From: JAHEEL01 sp964581295
Lineage (GTDB): Bacteria > Actinomycetota > Acidimicrobiia > Spongiisociales > UBA5794
Length of the DNA: 7,875 nucleotides
Direction of reading: 5' to 3'
NCBI GenBank assembly: GCA_964581295.1
Contig: CAZONX010000100.1
Coordinates: forward strand, 1 to 7,875
Part shown: in pieces, positions 5,990 to 7,875 of the stretch
How the letters are laid out: each line of letters opens with the position of its first letter
Numbering within the stretch: the first letter of the stretch is position 1
Translations under genes and position numbers: made by a program
The notes under the pieces: generated by a model
Database searches by the model: none
Told to the model about the DNA's origin: nothing
What the model saw: only the letters and a program-made list of their open reading frames with translations

Positions 5990-6387
5990 TGCTCAAGAGG
6001 CTATTCCCCATGCGCTGGGCGAAGATCGCTGCATGGACAGGGGCAGCCCTTGCCTGGGGAACGACGGCCATCGCCGTCGCGAGCAACGCAAGCGCTTCAA
6101 CACCGGTGGAACAGCCGGCTCTGCCACAACCGATCGATCCGCCCACCACGACATCGGCCACCACGACGACGGTTGCTCCAATGCCCGAGTTGCCCGAGCG
6201 AGGGCTCGTTGTTGTGCGATACACGCCCGTTCCCCCTCCACCACCGCAGGTCGTCACCCGAACCGTGGTCGTCGCCGGCTCATCGGGCGGTGGCGGCTCA
6301 TCGGGCGGTGGCGGAGGTTCGTCGGCCTCGGCTGCTGCTGCGCCCGCTCCGGCTGTCGCTGCGCCGGTGCAGAGCTCCGGCTCATGA
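5986..6387 (+). CDS. Small membrane-anchored Pro/Thr/Gly-rich protein, unknown function
   Basis: The protein has 133 residues from GTG 5986, or 132 from ATG 5989. GTG is slightly preferred because AGGA lies 9 bases upstream and the GTGA overlap of 4 bases matches the next two junctions. ATG would give a TGATG overlap instead. A basic N-terminus (LKRLFPMRWAK) precedes one hydrophobic segment at about 12-34, so the chain should point outward. Next come a Thr/Pro linker, the short strand-like RGLVVVRYTP, a Pro5 run, and QVVTRTVVVAG at about 88-98. The chain finishes with a Gly/Ser stretch and an Ala/Pro tail. There is almost no globular sequence, so it probably acts as a stalk, wall-spanning linker or scaffold. 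The PP-x-VV-x-RTV motif recurs in the first operon protein. No covalent-flavin consensus is visible. Confidence 0.8.
   Translation: MMLKRLFPMRWAKIAAWTGAALAWGTTAIAVASNASASTPVEQPALPQPIDPPTTTSATTTTVAPMPELPERGLVVVRYTPVPPPPPQVVTRTVVVAGSSGGGGSSGGGGGSSASAAAAPAPAVAAPVQSSGS
6277..6314 (+). repeat. Perfect 18-bp tandem duplication coding Gly/Ser repeats
   Basis: The unit GGCTCATCGGGCGGTGGC occurs twice without change (6277-6294 and 6295-6312), plus two bases of a third copy. It encodes GSSGGG twice. Perfect identity at third positions suggests a recent duplication. Confidence 0.85.
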
Positions 6388-7235
6388 TTCGCGAAGTCTT
6401 TTACGCCATGGGAACTGTGGTTGACGTCACAGCGGCGGCACACCGCGACCTCGAGGAAGCACGCCAGGCGTTCGAGACCGTCGAGGATGCCTGCAGCCGC
6501 TTCCGACCGGGCAGCGAGCTGAGTCGGATCAATGAAGATTCGAATCGGATCGTGCCGGTGTCTCCGTTGATGGCTCAGGTTCTGGGCGCGGCCGAACACG
6601 CCCGGACCATCACCAGCGGTCTTGTCGACGTCGGCATCGGGGAGGCCGTTCGGGCTTGGGGCTATGACCGCTCGTTCGAGCAGATCGGCGATCGGCCAGA
6701 CGCCGAACCGCCGGCCCGACTCCCCGAGACCGAGTGGTCGAGCCGAGATGCGACACTGGTACGCACACCGGGAACCAGGCTCGACCTCGGCGGGATCGCC
6801 AAGGGCTGGGCATGCGACCGAACCGTCGAGGACGGTCACGCGGCAGTCGTCTCGGCTGGCGGTGACGTCCGCTCTGCGACCGTCGGCACCCGGGTTGAGA
6901 TCGTCGATCCGTGGGGCGACGTAGCAGCGGAAATCCAGCTTGGTATCGGCGCTCTCGCCACAAGCTCGGTCTCACGACGGCGATGGCGCTTCGGAAGCGC
7001 CGAGGCGCATCACCTGATCGATCCGCGCACGATGCGCCCGAGTGAGGGGCCAATCCTCCAAGCGACGGCGATCACGGCGACGACGGTCGAGGCCGAGGCC
7101 GCTGCGAAGGCCATTGTGCTGCTCGGCGGCGACGGCTTGGCGTGGGCCGATCATCAGCCGTGGATTCGCAGCGCGATTGCGGTGTGGAGCGATGGGTGTG
7201 TCTATGCAACGACGGGATTGGATATGGCGGCATGA
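6384..7235 (+). CDS. apbE: FAD:protein FMN transferase (ApbE family), no signal peptide
   Basis: The 283-residue enzyme would move FMN from FAD onto a Thr or Ser of a target protein, releasing AMP, with Mg2+. Family landmarks appear in order: CSRFRPGSELSRIN (37-50), the signature DLGGIAKGWACD (134-145), VSAGGDVR (156-163), ATSSVSRRRW (192-201), HHLIDPRTMRP (209-219) and a C-terminal VEAEAAAKAIVLLG (235-248). In the last motif the usual metal-binding Asp/Thr pair reads Glu238/Lys242, a variant I believe occurs in other actinomycete ApbE proteins. The chain starts directly at MIREVFYAMGT with no signal peptide or lipobox, so it should act in the cytoplasm. ATG 6384 overlaps the previous stop as ATGA, and its own stop overlaps the next start the same way. 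No strong ribosome site is seen, so translation is probably coupled. An FMN-accepting domain protein is missing from the window. Confidence 0.92.
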   Translation: MIREVFYAMGTVVDVTAAAHRDLEEARQAFETVEDACSRFRPGSELSRINEDSNRIVPVSPLMAQVLGAAEHARTITSGLVDVGIGEAVRAWGYDRSFEQIGDRPDAEPPARLPETEWSSRDATLVRTPGTRLDLGGIAKGWACDRTVEDGHAAVVSAGGDVRSATVGTRVEIVDPWGDVAAEIQLGIGALATSSVSRRRWRFGSAEAHHLIDPRTMRPSEGPILQATAITATTVEAEAAAKAIVLLGGDGLAWADHQPWIRSAIAVWSDGCVYATTGLDMAA

Positions 7236-7816
7236 ACATCGAGTGGATTGTTATCCGAGGCTCCGGTCTCGTTGCCTATGGGCTGCTCGCCGCCTCGACG
7301 ATCTGGGGACTCCTGGTATCGACCAAGCTGCTCGGACGGGCGGTCAAGGCCAAACCCCTCACGTGGTTCCATGAATCACTCGGGCTTGGCGCCCTCATCG
7401 CCACCGGCGTGCACATGGTGGCGCTCACGATGGACGAATACATCGAGTTCGGATGGGCCGATGTGCTCGTGCCGGGCGTAGCGACGTGGAACTCCACGGC
7501 GGTGGCACTGGGTATCACCGGGTTCTACGGCCTCGCCGTCGTGACGCTGAGCTTCTACGTCAAGGGAATCATCGGTCAGAAGGCCTGGCGCACAATCCAC
7601 TTCCTGGCGTTCGGGACTTTCCTGTCGACGATGATCCACGGCGTGATGGCCGGCACCGACACCGCCAATCCGTACGTCGCCGGAATGTACGTCGGCTCCG
7701 GTGTGCTGGTTCTGGGCCTGCTCGCCGTTCGCGTGCTCCAGCAGCGTGCACTGCAGGCGCGCCCGGCTCGGGCTGCTCCGGCCGCGCCAGCCCACCGAGT
7801 CGCGGCCGGCGACTGA
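7232..7816 (+). CDS. Ferric-reductase-like transmembrane heme protein (two-heme FRD core, no flavin domain)
   Basis: This 194-residue integral membrane protein has about five helices: 8-32, 47-67, 88-112, 120-140 and 150-170. His47 (WFHESLG) and His61 (GVHMVAL) lie on one helix; His123 (WRTIHFLAF) and His136 (TMIHGVMAG) lie on another. The spacings of 14 and 13 residues equal those of the heme ligands of NOX2 (His101/115 and 209/222), so two stacked b-hemes crossing the membrane are expected. The C-terminal FAD and NAD(P)H domains of full ferric reductases are absent; the tail is a short Ala/Pro/Arg stretch. Like MsrQ-type proteins it needs an electron donor on one face and an acceptor on the other. 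The gene overlaps apbE by 4 bases (ATGA) and closes the visible operon. The role is inferred as a trans-membrane electron conduit; substrate is unknown. Confidence 0.88.
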   Translation: MNIEWIVIRGSGLVAYGLLAASTIWGLLVSTKLLGRAVKAKPLTWFHESLGLGALIATGVHMVALTMDEYIEFGWADVLVPGVATWNSTAVALGITGFYGLAVVTLSFYVKGIIGQKAWRTIHFLAFGTFLSTMIHGVMAGTDTANPYVAGMYVGSGVLVLGLLAVRVLQQRALQARPARAAPAAPAHRVAAGD

Positions 7817-7822
7817 GAATCC

Positions 7823-7874
7823 CCGTTCTTGCGTAGCTATGGGAAGCCCGCTTCCACTATCTACGCAAGAACGG
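7823..7874 (+). terminator. Long inverted repeat after the operon, terminator or palindromic repeat element
   Basis: CCGTTCTTGCGTAG (7823-7836) and CTACGCAAGAACGG (7861-7874) are perfect 14-bp arms beginning 7 bases after the last stop. Inside, GGAAG and CTTCC (7842-7846 and 7851-7855) form a second stem with a CCCG loop. The window ends one base later, so a U-run cannot be judged. The outer stem is moderate in GC, so a dispersed palindromic element is an alternative. Confidence 0.5.
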
Positions 7875-7875
7875 T

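Noticed and set aside
5937..6839. 300-codon open frame on the minus strand
   Set aside because: It is antisense to the third operon gene and to apbE, which have clear signals and overlapping starts. Its Pro/Gly-rich middle is the mirror of the coded linker.

Overview
The window is high-GC, gene-dense bacterial DNA. The Thr-rich and Ala-rich secreted proteins, strong GGAGG ribosome sites and overlapping stop/start codons fit an actinomycete-type organism. The runs of consecutive Thr in exported proteins resemble what I know of Acidimicrobiia. That placement is inference, not proof. I see no tRNA, rRNA, CRISPR array, insertion sequence or phage gene.

Left half (1-4711, minus strand). From right to left along transcription there is a secreted helical protein of unknown function (4091-4711), then a four-module signalling protein (1845-3902), an aldo/keto reductase (914-1744), and the first half of an ABC-F ATPase that runs off the left edge (1-837). 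The signalling protein has the order receiver, histidine-kinase core, receiver, receiver. Its kinase core has lost the phospho-accepting His and its ATP-binding boxes are unrecognisable. Only the last receiver looks fully intact. Its promoter region carries an 8-bp inverted repeat around a plausible -35/-10 pair.

Divergent control region (4712-4967). Two genes, 4091-4711 (minus) and 4968-5591 (plus), start from near-identical AAGGAGG ribosome sites. Between them lie TCACAG-type direct repeats resembling OmpR/PhoP-family boxes, a GCGCTTAGCGC palindrome inside a weak candidate promoter, and a duplicated AGTGTCCAC in the plus-strand leader.

Right half (4968-7816, plus strand). Five genes are chained by 1-4 base overlaps: an exported or membrane-anchored protein with a 36-residue Asp/Glu/His tail, two more short membrane-anchored Thr/Pro-rich proteins, an ApbE-type FAD:protein FMN transferase without a signal peptide, and a five-helix ferric-reductase-like membrane protein. 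The last has four His residues spaced 14 and 13 apart, exactly as the two-heme core of NADPH oxidases. A long inverted repeat right after the last stop may end the operon.

This operon is the most interesting part of the window. It looks like a trans-membrane electron-transfer module: a two-heme conduit, a flavinylating enzyme, and three extracytoplasmic proteins of no recognised family. No FMN-binding-domain acceptor is visible, so the acceptor is either encoded elsewhere or is an undescribed type. Two of the three small proteins share a PP-x-VV-x-RTV-type motif, which suggests they work together.
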